NCBI GenBank assembly: GCA_963662175.1
Contig: OY759214.1
Span: forward strand, 77,016,037 to 77,080,036
Reading direction: 5' to 3'
Length of the DNA stretch: 64,000 bases
DNA from: Aradus depressus
Taxonomy: Eukaryota > Arthropoda > Insecta > Hemiptera > Aradidae
Shown one piece after another: positions 21,590-32,239 of this stretch. The notes beneath the pieces are model-generated. The model did not search any database. It was given only the letters and a program-made list of their open reading frames with translations, and was not told the origin of the DNA. How positions within the stretch are numbered: position 1 is the stretch's first letter; every line of letters begins with the position of its first letter. The position numbers were made by a program, and so were the translations under genes.

Positions 21590-23040
21590 GTAGAAATTTA
21601 TTTCTTGGATGGTAGGCGGATGTAGTGGACTTACTTCCTAAATAAGTAATACAGAGGTATCAGTCCAACAATATATTTTATTTATACCACAACTAGTTTT
21701 GATAATCAACCTATTTTCTTGGTTGATAGGCGGATGTGGACTTACTTCCTAAATAAGTAATACAGAGGTATCAGTTCAACAATATATTTTATTTATACCA
21801 CAACTAGTTTTGATAATCAACCTATTTTCTTGGTTGATAGGCGGATGTGGACTTACTTCCTAAATAAGTAATACAGAGGTATCAGTTCAACAATATATTT
21901 TATTTATACCACAACTAGTTTTGATAATCAACCTATTTTCTTGGTTGATAGGCGGATGTGGACTTACTTCCTAAATAAGTAATACAGAGGTATCAGTCCA
22001 ACAATATATTTTATTTATACCACAACTAGTTTTGATAATCAACCTATTTTCTTGGTTGGTCGGCGGATATAGTGGACATACTTCTTAAATAAGTAATACA
22101 GAGGTATCAGTTCAACAATATATTTTATTTATACCACAACTAGTTTTGATAATCAACCTATTTTCTTGGTTGATAGGCGGATGTGGACTTACTTCCTAAA
22201 TAAGTAATACAGAGGTATCAGTCCAACAATATATTTTATTTATACCACAACTAGTTTTGATAATCAACCTATTTTCTTGGTTGATAGGCGGATGTGGACT
22301 TACTTCCTAAATAAGTAATACAGAGGTATCAGTCCAACAATATATTTTATTTATACCACAACTAGTTTTGATAATCAACCTATTTTCTTGGTTGGTCGGC
22401 GGATGTGGACTTTTTTCCTAAATAAGTAATACAGAGGTATCAGTCCAACAATATATTTTATTTATACCACAACTAGTTTTGATAATCAACCTATTTTCTT
22501 GGTTGATAGGCGGATGTGGACTTACTTCCTAAATAAGTAATACAGAGGTATCAGTCCAACAATATATTTTATTTATACCACAACTAGTTTTGATAATCAA
22601 CCTATTTTCTTGGTTGGTCGGCGGATATAGTGGACATACTTCTTAAATAAGTAATACAGAGGTATCAGTTCAACAATATATTTTATTTATACCACAACTA
22701 GTTTTGATAATCAACCTATTTTCTTGGTTGATAGGCGGATGTGGACTTACTTCCTAAATAAGTAATACAGAGGTATCAGTCCAACAATATATTTTATTTA
22801 TACCACAACTAGTTTTGATAATCAACCTATTTTCTTGGTTGATAGGCGGATGTGGACTTACTTCCTAAATAAGTAATACAGAGGTATCAGTCCAACAATA
22901 TATTTTATTTATACCACAACTAGTTTTGATAATCAACCTATTTTCTTGGTTGGTCGGCGGATATAGTGGACATACTTCTTAAATAAGTAATACGGAAGTA
23001 TCAGTTAAATATATTTTATTTAAACGACAACTAGTCCCGA
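21590..23040. repeat. Satellite-like array, 13 monomers of 111-114 bp
   Basis: 'gcggat' starts a monomer at 21617, 21730, 21841, 21952, 22063, 22177, 22288, 22399, 22510, 22621, 22735, 22846 and 22957. Monomers are nearly identical. Those at 22063, 22621 and 22957 share a variant ('cggatatagtggacatactt', 3 bp longer), and 22399 has its own variant, so the array grew partly by multi-monomer duplication. On the reverse strand each monomer is the family C arm plus tail (compare 44358-44544). It contains 'ACTAGTT' but has lost stem II of the hammerhead motif. Confidence 0.9.
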
Positions 23041-23445
23041 CAACCTCAACTGTAACTCCCAACTCTTTTTCTTTAGGAGGAAGAACAACCCAAACTGTTC
23101 ATGTGGGGGCATTGAGACTGCAGAACATGTAGTCCTAAATTATCCGCTGTATGACCAGGGTGGAGTTGATTCGCGGGACCTGAACATAACTGGGACTGAA
23201 TCCACCGCAGCTGGTGATGGAGACCGGCTACCCACCAGTGTTCAGCCGGTTTGTCGGCTGCAAAAAATAGCGGTATGACGGGCTGGGTCGACCACCGACC
23301 GCCGCACGTTGGTCGACCCCCGGCCCACCATAACCTCACTTTAAACACTAGTCAGATCCAGTGCTCCCTCTACAGACACGACGGGTGATATTGTACACCA
23401 AGGTGCACCCAACGCAATAAAGAGCAATAATAAAGGCAACCTCAG
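23041..23445 (+). pseudogene. R1-like LINE 3' end, subfamily 2
   Basis: Encodes the polymerase C-terminus only: 'LFFFRRKNNPNCSCGGIETAEHVV' split over the knuckle, then 'YPLYDQ' and a broken tail. The zinc knuckle C-x-C...H is intact. The 3' UTR ('ctccctctacagacacgac') and an 'aataaagagcaataataaag' tail match 42000-42085 and 54085-54205, defining a second subfamily distinct from 9397-10967. It is inserted at the end of the family C array. 'caacctca' occurs on both sides (about 23040 and 23438), a likely target duplication. Strongly 5'-truncated. Confidence 0.75.
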
Positions 23446-24646
23446 GTAGTGAATCTTAACATTATTAGAATGTAATTAGAAAATATCATAAGTTATAGAC
23501 GCACCTCAGGGCTAAATGGATGTTGACTGATTGGGGGCAAAGTATGTTGCCTCCAAAAAGGAAATATATATATATTTACAGGGCCCTCATTGTCAGTAAT
23601 TTCAGTTGTGATGTTTTTAATTTATATTTCACGAATTCGGAAGACGGGTATATTATATTGTGCGAACCATTCTATTTTATAGTCAAATTCCTCAATTTTG
23701 AGTTCTGTTTCTCATAGTGAATTCCCTTCTGAGTTTCCCCTTTTAAACTGTTTAAATTGCACAATTTATTTGATAACGAATATTTTGTGATAGCTGCAAA
23801 TTGTGAGGTTGGTACTAATTTTGTAATAATACTATTATACTAGTATACACTTTGATTACACTGAGGAAGGAGTCTTTACTTGTCTTTAAAAAAAAAAATT
23901 AATTGGCCAAAACCAGAGGTTGAACTGTGCTGACTGGTAGTATGAAAAATATGTGATCTCACGTAACTAAATAAATTGTGATACATAGTATTTATAGGGA
24001 GATAAATAAATATTGTAATAATATATAATGGATATATTTTAAATATTGTGATGGAATTTACATGACCTCAAGTAATTGAATATTGAATGAAGAATATGAG
24101 TATATTGAATGAAGAATATGTCATGTTTCTTAGCGAATTTACCTACCAGCCTGTTATTTTAAATTTATATTTGGATTGTTTTGACATTAAAATTTTATTG
24201 AAAATTAAATCTAGTTGCTATAATATGTACCTAAAACTGATTGAAATGCACGGGAAAAGTGTATTGGAGAAAGGATAGTCACGACGACTAGTTATATAAA
24301 TAACCAAAAAGTTCAATTAACTAGTAAAGAGCATTTTATTTTTATTTATGAATATTTGAATTTAGACTTTGACAAAATTATTATAATAAATGAATTTCAA
24401 CGATTTATATATATTTTAGGTAGGTTTTGAAAAAGTTGATCACAGCTTAATCTGCAAGCACATGTCATTAATCTGCCAGATGAATTGAAATTGAAATTTT
24501 AATTGATTAACTAAGAACCCTCATGCGTGGCCTACCTTTGAAATTCAATCATCATGGTGTAAGGATAGATCCTGATTTTTGTCAGAACTTGATTTCAACT
24601 TTTTTTGAACTGAAAACGTCAGGAGTTGCCCTTTCTGTGAAAATGA

Positions 24647-24649
<3 letters not shown>
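23446..24649. other. Unassigned AT-rich region
   Basis: Begins with a probable remnant of family C ('caggtagtgaatcttaaca'). No gene recognised; short open frames (23520, 24087) have no familiar motif. Confidence 0.4.

Positions 24650-24708
<59 letters not shown>
24650..24708. repeat. (TA)n microsatellite
   Basis: About 59 bp of pure TA. It generates apparent Tyr/Ile-repeat open frames on both strands, which are not genes. Confidence 0.95.
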
Positions 24709-24712
<4 letters not shown>

Positions 24713-24760
24713 GACTGATACCTCTTTATTACTTATTTCCAAGTAGAAATGTTGTAGGAT
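24709..24760 (+). repeat. Family C end fragment
   Basis: 'ttgttggactgatacctctt' followed by 'attacttatttccaagtag' is the family C arm seen at 44475 and, reversed, in the 21590 array. Confidence 0.7.
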
Positions 24761-25337
24761 ATTTGACGTCTAATATATAAGCTACATTTCAATAGTCTAC
24801 ATCTCATTTTATTTTCTTCTGAAAATTACAAATTCGAGACTTTTCTTTCGTAAGAAAAAAATATAAAAAAAAGGGTAGAAACCATTCGAAATGTATTGAA
24901 AAGGGGCAGGGCCACCAAGGAAAAAGATATTCTTTTCAGAGTTTTCCCAGGCGGGGTCTCATTGGTTGGAAGTTAATATTCGAGAGGTGGTGACTGTATT
25001 GTGTGGCCAGGCTCGATTTTGGCACCGAGTCAACCCTTCCTGGAGGTGGGGGGCCGCTCAAAGAATTTCAATTTATGGGTTAGGGGGCTCTACTTTCACC
25101 GACTTGAGAGAATTTCATTAAAGGAGGGGGGGGGGGGGGAGGGGGGGGCTTGGCCAAGAGTTGCCAAACACGGTGGCTTATCGGGAATTTATGTCAGGAG
25201 TTGGTAGGAGAGATGTCTTTGGACTATCAGGACCAAGTCTGCACGCAGCTCGCTGACAGCTTATGAAATATGAAAAGTACTCTTGAGAACTATAATAAGA
25301 GTTTTTTATTTTCTTATAACTATAGTAGTTAGTTATT
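24761..25337. other. Unassigned region with G-rich tract
   Basis: No gene seen. A G-rich tract at about 25125-25149 could form a G-quadruplex. Confidence 0.4.
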
Positions 25338-25420
25338 GTGACTCATGCTCGGGCTTTAACAACTATTTTGCCTACCCAAGTTTAGTTACCTCGGGTAGGG
25401 ATCTTTAATAATCTTTAATG
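25338..25420 (-). mobile_element. SINE-A fragment
   Basis: 'gactcatgctcgggctttaa' and 'cgggtagggatctttaa' in reverse orientation; middle and head missing. Confidence 0.65.
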
Positions 25421-25800
25421 GTTATTAGGAAAAATAAAAATATTTTCCCTCTCAACAATACTCATCACGATTACGATACCAGGAAGAAAGAAGACTTTCG
25501 AATAACTAAACATTGCTCTTCTCTTTTTGGAAAAAGTATAACTTATAAAGGAATTAATTTATTTAATGCCCTTCCCCACTTCTTAAAGTCAATAAGATAC
25601 AATAAAAAAATTTAAATTTCAACTAAAAATGTTCATGTTAGAGTAAACCCTTTACACGGAAACGGAATTTTATTCTCACTTTAAAAAATAATAATATAAT
25701 CACAGTAAAGAATCATGTTTCATATCCAAAAACATTATTTGATACAAAGCAGTCCTTTTTATTTTTTGGGCAGAGTTCCTCCACACCTTAAAGGTCAGTC
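25418..25800 (+). pseudogene. LINE ORF2 C-terminus and 3' UTR
   Basis: An open frame of 65 codons (25418-25615) encodes 'THHDYDTRKKEDFRI', then 'SITYKGINLFNALPHFLKSI'. These correspond to the 'Y.TR....' and 'sxxyxGxxLWNsLPxxIK' motifs closing many CR1/Jockey-type LINE polymerases. RT and endonuclease domains are absent, so it is 5'-truncated. Downstream text to about 25800 recurs at 430-545 and 39545-39620, fitting a 3' UTR shared by copies. Clade uncertain. Confidence 0.6.
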
Positions 25801-25859
25801 CAATGTACATTATTGTTTTATTTATTCATTTATAATTTTTTGTTTATTTAGACTTTTAT

Positions 25860-25883
25860 ATACATTCATTTATAATTGATTAA

Positions 25884-25942
<59 letters not shown>

Positions 25943-26337
25943 TTTCATATATTGTTATAGTTACATTGTTTTCTTTCTTTTCTATATCTCGCACATTGGG
26001 ACCTGATGATGGGACGTAAAGACGTCCCGAAAAACACTTCCGAAGAGTTTTTTTTGAAAAATAGTTATCTTCATTTTTATTAAATTGAAAAATGTGTCTA
26101 CTTATTATAAACGTATCATGTATTAATTTTGTTTATGTACTCATATATTTTCAAGTATTTATTTGTTCAGTTTTTATTAATTTCATTTTACTTTTTTTAA
26201 TAGTTTTGTTATTACTTCTAATCATAGATGTGTTAAGTAGTTATAAATCTAATTTATAAGCTATCTTAATGTATAAATTATTTTGACGTATCCTATTACC
26301 ATGTATTGGTTTAACGGAAATAAATTTATTATTTTTA
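25860..26337 (+). mobile_element. Family I repeat with hammerhead-like core
   Basis: Contains a (TA)n run (25887-25939), 'tctatatctcgcacattggg', the hammerhead-like core at 26003-26031, then 'ttgaaaaatagttatcttc' and an end 'ttggtttaacggaaataaat'. The reverse-orientation copy at 33870-34192 shows the same order. Confidence 0.65.
26003..26031 (+). ncRNA. Hammerhead-like core, family I
   Basis: CTGATGA, T, a perfect 7-bp stem GGGACGT/ACGTCCC with loop AAAG, then GAA. The other copy (about 34078-34106, reverse) keeps the stem but has a different loop (TCTC), so the pairing is conserved while the loop is not. Stem III here is damaged by a deletion of about 14 bp. Confidence 0.45.
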
Positions 26338-26420
26338 TTACGAGTACCTGACATCGTACAGATTAATTCGTTCTGGGGAAGTACATTGCCAGGGGTCCAC
26401 CGACATTTTTTTTTTTTAAT
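26338..26420. repeat. SINE-A scrap joined to repeat H end
   Basis: 'tacctgacatcgtacag' (SINE-A, reverse) abuts 'attaattcgttctggggaag' (repeat H outer end). Confidence 0.55.
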
Positions 26421-26779
26421 AACCAAATTTGAAACCCCTAGTTGTTAAATAATTAATAGTGAAATATAACCGAAAAGAAGGAAAGAGAAGGATTGGAAAT
26501 GAAATTCAGTGATTGCCACTGTCATGATATCATTGAGGAGGATATAAATCGTGATGACAGCCAGTGGAAGACGTCATTGGACTGGGCCGACTTCACCCGA
26601 ATAGTCCTCAATAGCCTATTTCATATTTCATTAGCCCATCTGACACTTCCCTGGTCCTTATGTCACATTTAGTCCGGGTAGACCGCTCCTTCTCCAATAT
26701 CCTGACACAAATTTACGATAAGTAGTCGTGTTTCGGAAACTTTATAATTTTCAAAAGAAAAAAAGTCGTCGGTTAATCG
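26421..26779. other. Unassigned spacer
   Basis: No gene or repeat recognised. Confidence 0.4.
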
Positions 26780-27180
26780 CCGGCAGAGTACTTCCCCAGA
26801 ATTAATAACGCTCCTAAATCATCATACCACATTTTTTTCTCGATAAATTCATTACATCGCCATTAGGGTTTTGAATTGAGCTTCTCTTCCCTTCTGCCGA
26901 TATCGCCGAAATTTGACAGGTTATAGTCCACGTTTTGACTTTAAATATTAAATTTCATGTCGATATATTCATTACATCGGCAGTTATGGGAGTTGTATGT
27001 GTTGTCCCCCTTCTGGTCCCCACATTGTCCGAAAGAGCATTTTGGTAGTAGGCGATATGTTTGACACAATAACTCCCAATACAATTGATTTTCAGCCAAA
27101 TCGGCCAAAGGAAAAGGGGGGTTTGGGGGAAGGCTTAATATATAAACTCGATTAACAGCCGGTAGAATGATTCTATCGAA
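26780..27180. repeat. Repeat H units in both orientations with a SINE-A scrap
   Basis: Forward-type units to 27000, a SINE-A piece ('ttggtagtaggcgatatg', 27043-27060), then reverse-type units. Confidence 0.55.
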
Positions 27181-27219
27181 ATGAAATTTTATATCCTATC
27201 AATTTATATCCAAATTGCC

Positions 27220-27371
27220 CAAAGACCCCTATTCCCGGTGAATAAACCTGGGGTAGACAAAATTTAGGCCTCGCATAGTAGAGTAGGGATCATTTCCACC
27301 AAAGCGACGAAACAGCCCTCTGGTAGTAGGCGATATGGCAGTTAAACCCCGGGCATCATAATAAGTAACTA
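27220..27371 (+). mobile_element. SINE-A, 3' half
   Basis: From 'cccctattcccggtgaat' to 'ccgggcatcataataag', ending in TAACTAAC rather than CCTAA. Confidence 0.75.
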
Positions 27372-27959
27372 ACTATATATTTTTTTAAATCATTATTGTT
27401 ATTATTATATTATGTTTCTATCCTAATATTTGATATCGGTTGATATATACAATTCATACGTTATTTTGATGTACAACATTTTTTGGCTTATCCAAATTTA
27501 CAGGTTACAGGTTATCGGAAATGAATACTTTTATTATTATCATATCAATTGTCAGATTATTGTAAAGTAAATTGTTAGGTAAGGTTCCAACCCTATGGTT
27601 AATAATGTTACTTCTCTTTGTTGAACAAATGAGGCATAAATGACGAAAAGTGCAATCAAAGCAGATATCTCACGACTGAATGGATAGATGCGATTGAATA
27701 GAACAGGTCAGCCGTCTGACTGGGAGAGTCTGAATTCACAAAGTTTAATTTTAGTCAGATCCAATCAGATGACAGCTCGGTGTCGTTTTGGATAATTTAA
27801 TTTGACACTAGAGAAAAGAATTAACAGGTGGAGAGCTCTCTAGGCCGAGTTAGTGAGCCAAAATCTTAATTTGGGAGTTATCTCAGACAATTATGGACCG
27901 AAATAGCAACAACAAAGGTGTCATGTCCACAAATATCCGTGGGCTTCTGGTAGCGGTTT
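27372..27959. other. Unassigned spacer
   Basis: 27470-27540 weakly resembles the outer end of family I. Otherwise nothing recognised. Confidence 0.35.
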
Positions 27960-28050
27960 AGGGTGAATCACCGGCAACATGTACATCCTCAGAAAAAAAA
28001 ATTAATCAATTAACTTTTCGACCCCCTCCAAAACCAGTACTTCTATCTGA
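27960..28050 (-). repeat. Repeat H outer end (reverse)
   Basis: 'gggtgaatcaccggcaacat' then 'attaatcaattaacttttcg', the reverse of the end near 2045. Confidence 0.6.
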
Positions 28051-28235
28051 GCTCTTATATGAACGTCGAAGAGTGGGAAGACTGAGGCTGCGGTGGTCTG
28101 ACTGCGTGGCAAAAGAAGCCAGGAGCATCGGAATCCGTAACTGGATGACAGCAGGACTAAACTGGGAACCGGCGATTGATGTTGGAGGAAGTCAAGACTC
28201 GTCAGCGGATTGTAGAGCTACACTAAGTACATAAG
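28045..28235 (+). pseudogene. LINE C-terminal tail fragment
   Basis: Encodes 'RRVGRLRLRWSDCVAKEARSIGIRNW' across the fragment: a Gly-Arg-x-Arg-x-Arg-Trp motif and a 'W..A' region typical of the polymerase tail of some LINEs and related to, but distinct from, the RTE-like tail at 4866. It decays after 'EEVKTRQRIVE'-type text that needs a frame change. No catalytic domain. Confidence 0.5.
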
Positions 28236-28264
28236 GGCACGCATACCGCTGAGCAAGGCAATAG

Positions 28265-28596
28265 GGCGCCTGTAGCTCAGAGGTTTGCGTGTTTACCTTC
28301 TGAGCTCAAGAACGTGGGTATGAAACCCGGTCGAGGCCCTTAGTTTATTTTATCTGGGAGGTAAAATAAACATAAGCACGCCGTCCTTCGGATGGGACGT
28401 TAAGCGATTGTCCCGAGCCTGTACGATGTCAGTTACTCGTTAAAGACCCCTAGGTGAATAAAAATTTAGGATAGGCAATATTTAGGACTCCCATAGTAGA
28501 GTCGGGCTCATGCCCACCAGAGTGACGAAAGAGCCTCTAGTAATAGGCGATATGACCTCGTAGTTAAAGCCCGGAATGAGTCATAATAACTAACTA
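28265..28596 (+). mobile_element. SINE-A, near full length
   Basis: The head 'gcctgtagctcagaggtttg' has an intact A box, and the B box is 'gggtatgaaaccc'. The body is complete except for small deletions near 28443 and 28530. Tail 'ataactaactaaaacc'. Confidence 0.85.
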
Positions 28597-28790
28597 AAAC
28601 CAGTCAACCGTTTATAATTAATAGTGGACTTACATAGGGCCTCTGAATCCTCATACTAAATTTCATGTCGATAAACACATTACATCGGGAGTTATTAGGG
28701 TTTTTGATTTAAGCCCCTCAACTGATCCCCCTTCCCTTCGACCGATTTCACTGAAAACTATGAGATATCGTCCTTATGGAAATTTGAAGG
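28597..28790 (+). repeat. Repeat H fragment
   Basis: 'gtggacttacatagggcctc' start and one unit with 'cttcgaccgatttcactga'. Confidence 0.6.
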
Positions 28791-28862
28791 CAAAATTTAA
28801 GACTCAGTACAGTCGGTATAGCATACCATATGACCTAGTAGTTATAGCCCGAGAATGAATCA
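28791..28862 (+). mobile_element. SINE-A scrap
   Basis: 'gaaggcaaaatttaagactc' to 'gcccgagaatgaatcaca'. Confidence 0.55.
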
Positions 28863-29668
28863 CATTCTAAAAAAGCTCTTATGTCTACCATTAACTACCC
28901 CTGATGCGTATGTCCAAATGGAGACCGGTAGGGTTCACACGAGTAGTAAAATCTTTAAAAAAATGATCAAATGGTGGACCAGTCTACTTAATCTAAGTGG
29001 TAAAATAATCCCTAAAATGTGCTACAATAGACTAATAGAGCTTTCAGATTCTTCTAATATGCCTTTTAATTGGACCCTTGAACTAAGAAATAGCCTGTCT
29101 TCTATAGGAGCTTATGACGTCTGGAAATCTCAAAATGCTAAAATTGTAGAAAATGAATTTAATAATATAATCCTTCATTCCAAAATAATCTCATCAGTAA
29201 AGATGTTGAAAAAATCCTCAACTCCAAGTATAACTTATATTATAGAAATATGTACTCTTTTGGTTCTGTGAGTTGCCATATGTTATTTAATTGTCATATC
29301 AATAAAATTAGAGCAGTAGGTCAGTTACGTTTGGCTTCTAAACACCATATCAATTTATATATATAGGTATATAAAGAAAAAATTATTTTTGAAAAGGATC
29401 AATGTAGATGTTGTTCCAGAGAACTCAAAGAAGATATTGTCCATTTTTTATTAAACTGTCCTTTGTATAATAATATTAGAGAAAGATATTTATCTAAATA
29501 TATTTAAAACTCCGATGAAGATGAAAGTAATGTTATTAGAATATTAGAGATTGTCTCTATAGAGCAAATTAATGATGTCTATTACTATATACTAAATGAT
29601 ATTAATTTAAAAAAGCAAACATTAAACAAAAAATCTAACTTAAATAAAAAAAAAAAAAAAAAAAAAAA
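28858..29668 (+). pseudogene. LINE ORF2 C-terminal region with poly(A)
   Basis: An open frame to 29271 encodes the far C-terminus of a non-LTR polymerase ('ETGRVHTSSKIFKKMIKWWTS', a 'KMCYNRLIEL' segment and 'AYDVWKSQNAKIV'). The gene continues in another frame ('MLFNCHINKIRAVGQLRLASKHHI') and ends with a zinc knuckle near 29403-29463 ('CRCC...EDIVHFLLNCPLY'). There is a frameshift near 29230-29260 and stops near 29365 and 29505. It closes with an A run at 29645-29668. RT motifs lie upstream and are missing (5'-truncated). AT-rich codon use matches the surroundings, unlike the GC-rich R1-like copies, so it belongs to another lineage. Clade not assigned. Confidence 0.65.
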
Positions 29669-29762
29669 TGAAATTAAAATTAAGAATAGAGGACAAAAAA
29701 ATAAAGATAATTGTAGGAATATTGAGGGTCAGTCAAAGATGGGAAAAAAACACTATTCAGAT

Positions 29763-29799
29763 GCCAACGTTTCGATATATTTTATATCATCATCAGGGC
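29763..29799 (-). ncRNA. Hammerhead-like ribozyme motif, family B left arm
   Basis: Reverse strand: stem I GCC/GGC, CTGATGA, extra T, stem II GATAT/ATATC, GAA, palindromic stem III ACGT, H base T. Every core position of a type I hammerhead is present apart from the extra T before stem II. Predicted cleavage would follow the T at 29766 (complement). Confidence 0.65.
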
Positions 29800-30276
29800 C
29801 TACAAACATGGGGGGGAAATCAAGATTAGAATCAAAAATAAACAAAAAAAAAAAAAATTTTTTGTTGATAAACATTACTGAACGTTAAAAATATACTATA
29901 ACAAGTTAAAAATTGAAACTGACTTACTATGAATAATTACTAAACATTAAAATTAAATATGAATACATTACTAAAAATAATCATTAATAATGGAAATAGA
30001 CAAATAGGTGGAACATAATAAAGAGTAAACATTAAAATGACTTACTATGAATAAGCAGGGTTGGGGAGAAGACATTGCAATGTAAGACTCCATCCAGTGT
30101 ACATGTCTTCTCCCCAACCCTGCTTATTCATAGTAAGTCATTTTAATATTTACTCTTTATTATGTTCCACCTATTTGTCTATTTCCATTATTAATGTTTA
30201 TGTTTAGTAATGCAATCATATTTAATTTTAATGTTTAGTAATTATTCATAGTAAATCAGTTTCAATTTTTAACTTT

Positions 30277-30627
30277 TTAGGTTAGGTTAGGTTTTATGAC
30301 TCATGCCCGGGCTTTAACTACGAGGTCATATCGCCTACTACCAGAGCGCTCTTTCGTCACTCTGGTGGACATGAGCCCGACTCTACTGTGGGAGTCCTAA
30401 ATTTTGTCTACCCTAAATTTTTATTCATCTAGGGTAGGGGTCTTTAACGAGTACCTGACATCGTACAGGCTCGGGACCATCGCTTAACGTCCCATCCGAA
30501 GGACGGCGTGCTTAAGTTTATTTTACTTCCCAGATAAAATAAACTAAGGGCCTCGGTCGGGCTACGAACCCACGACCTTGAGCTCAGAAGTCAAGCACGC
30601 ATACCACTGAGCTACCGGCGCCCTCTT
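30277..30627 (-). mobile_element. SINE-A, full length, nested
   Basis: Reverse copy from the 'ggttaggttaggttttatga' tail to 'gagctaccggcgccctc' at the head. The B box in reverse reads 'gggctacgaaccc'. It interrupts the right arm of fold-back B, so it is younger than that element. Confidence 0.9.
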
Positions 30628-30727
30628 AACTTGTGTATTTTTAACGTTCAGTAATGTTTATCAACAAAAATTTTTTTTTTTTTTGTTTATTTTTGATTCT
30701 AATCTTGATTTCCCCCCATGTTTGTAG

Positions 30728-30764
30728 GCCCTGATGATGAAATAAAATATATCGAAACGTTGGC
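30728..30764 (+). ncRNA. Hammerhead-like ribozyme motif, family B right arm
   Basis: GCC, CTGATGA, T, stem II region 30739-30753, GAA, ACGT, T, GGC. One stem II base differs from the left arm; the core is intact. Confidence 0.65.
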
Positions 30765-30860
30765 ATCTGAATAGTGTTTTTTTTTCCATCTTTGACTGAC
30801 CCTCAATATTCCTACAATTAGAATCTACAGTCGCTAATCAACATCTACAATAAAGATAAT

Positions 30861-31199
30861 GAAAAATGAATTAAAGTTGAGATTTTCATATTAAGTTATC
30901 GTTTAATACTTGTTATTTGCAGTTTAAGTACAAAGTGGTTCGACTTAATGTTTATTACTTTGGTTTTATTTAAATATGTACCTATATGTGTATGTATGTA
31001 TATAAAAGTATATATTTTTTCTTTTTGCATTTCTCTCGCTGTTTGTATAAAAGTAAATCTCCGCATTTATTATAATATTTAGATATTTAGAAATTTATTA
31101 AGCTGTAATATTCTTACTTTATTATTATCGGATGTATATTCAAATTGTACCCCAACTCTCTACAATAAGCCTTAATAGGCTTCAATGTAGTAATAAATA
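30861..31199. other. Unassigned AT-rich spacer
   Basis: Nothing recognised. Confidence 0.4.
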
Positions 31200-31325
31200 A
31201 ATAAAATATAAAAATATGATAAATTCATTACTTCGGCAGGGGTTTTGAAACGAGCCCCCTTTCTCTGATCCCCCCCTTCCCTTCTGCCGATTTCGCAGAA
31301 AATTTATACATGCCGTCTTCATTAT
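31200..31325 (+). repeat. Repeat H unit
   Basis: 'gataaattcattacttcggc' to 'gcagaaaatttatacatgcc'. Confidence 0.55.
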
Positions 31326-32115
31326 TTATTCTAAAGGTATAAGGAAATAAGTGACATTTGTGTAAATTGGTCTGGATTGAGGATAGAGTGACTTCATTAG
31401 CCTGTATGGTCCCCGATACATGTAGATAGATAGAAGAGGAATGTATTGAGACTGTAGCGCTAGGTAGGTGAGACGAACTAATCAATAGCGTCCCAACTTG
31501 GCAATGTGTCTACCAGCCATCTTCTTAATTGATTTCCTCTCCTTACCTTGGAATAGGCTAGTTCATTCATTAACTTGTCTTGATGGATGTTGTACATAGT
31601 GCACTCTATCGACCTACAGCTCTACTTGTATACTACCCATTCATGGAAAAAAATAAAAATAAAATAGAATAGCTCTTTGTAAATCAAAAAAAATATATGT
31701 GATGTGGCCCATTACAGGACTTTCTTATACAAACAACTTTTGTACAGAATACTCTTCCAACTCTCCACCCCTCTCAAATTCAATTCATACTGGCACTACT
31801 GACTACATGAAAATAATTTAATGGCGTCAGCCACATATTAATATATATATATATATGAAGAGCATGGGGAAAGAACCAGGTTTGTTACTTTTTTCTCGAA
31901 TGTGAGATATGGCCACTACAGTATAGTATATTAAACATATTTCACGATTCACCATCGTTACGGGCTTCAAAAAGATGGTTTGTCACTACGAAAACGGAAG
32001 CTGAAAATATGACGTGCGGGGAATTGATAGATACGGGCTTTCAAACATTAAATTTCAGTTTTCTCAATTTCAACATCTGATGACAAACCTGGTTCTTTGC
32101 CCGTGCTCTTCATAT
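31326..32115. other. Spacer with repeat G fragment
   Basis: 31705-31800 matches a repeat G arm ('acaggactttcttatacaaa'). 31855-32115 shares a phrase at each end: 'gaagagcatggggaaagaac' near 31857 is roughly the reverse of text near 32090, and TA runs lie on both sides, suggesting a further fold-back around 31975. Confidence 0.4.
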
Positions 32116-32121
32116 AATATA

Positions 32122-32207
<86 letters not shown>
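32116..32207. repeat. (TA)n microsatellite with TATACA interruptions
   Basis: About 90 bp of alternating AT. Confidence 0.9.
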
Positions 32208-32212
<5 letters not shown>

Positions 32213-32239
32213 TCAAATTGAAACTACCAATAAATATAT

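Larger units (their letters stand above)
29700..30860. mobile_element. Fold-back element, family B, with 12-bp target duplication
   Basis: AATAAAGATAAT at 29700-29711 and 30849-30860 bounds the element. Arms start at 29712 and end at 30816; the centre is near 30090. A 32-bp tail (30817-30848) exists only on the right. A SINE-A copy sits in the right arm (30277-30627). Each arm carries a hammerhead-like motif. Confidence 0.85.

Noticed and set aside
21590..23040. CRISPR-like regular repeats
   Set aside because: The whole 111-bp unit repeats with no variable spacers; this is a eukaryotic tandem array.
24523..24780. Open frames with Tyr-Ile repeats (also 32014 and 39204)
   Set aside because: Produced by TA microsatellites.
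31228..31485. 85-codon reverse open frame
   Set aside because: Begins in unassigned spacer and ends in a repeat H unit; no motif.
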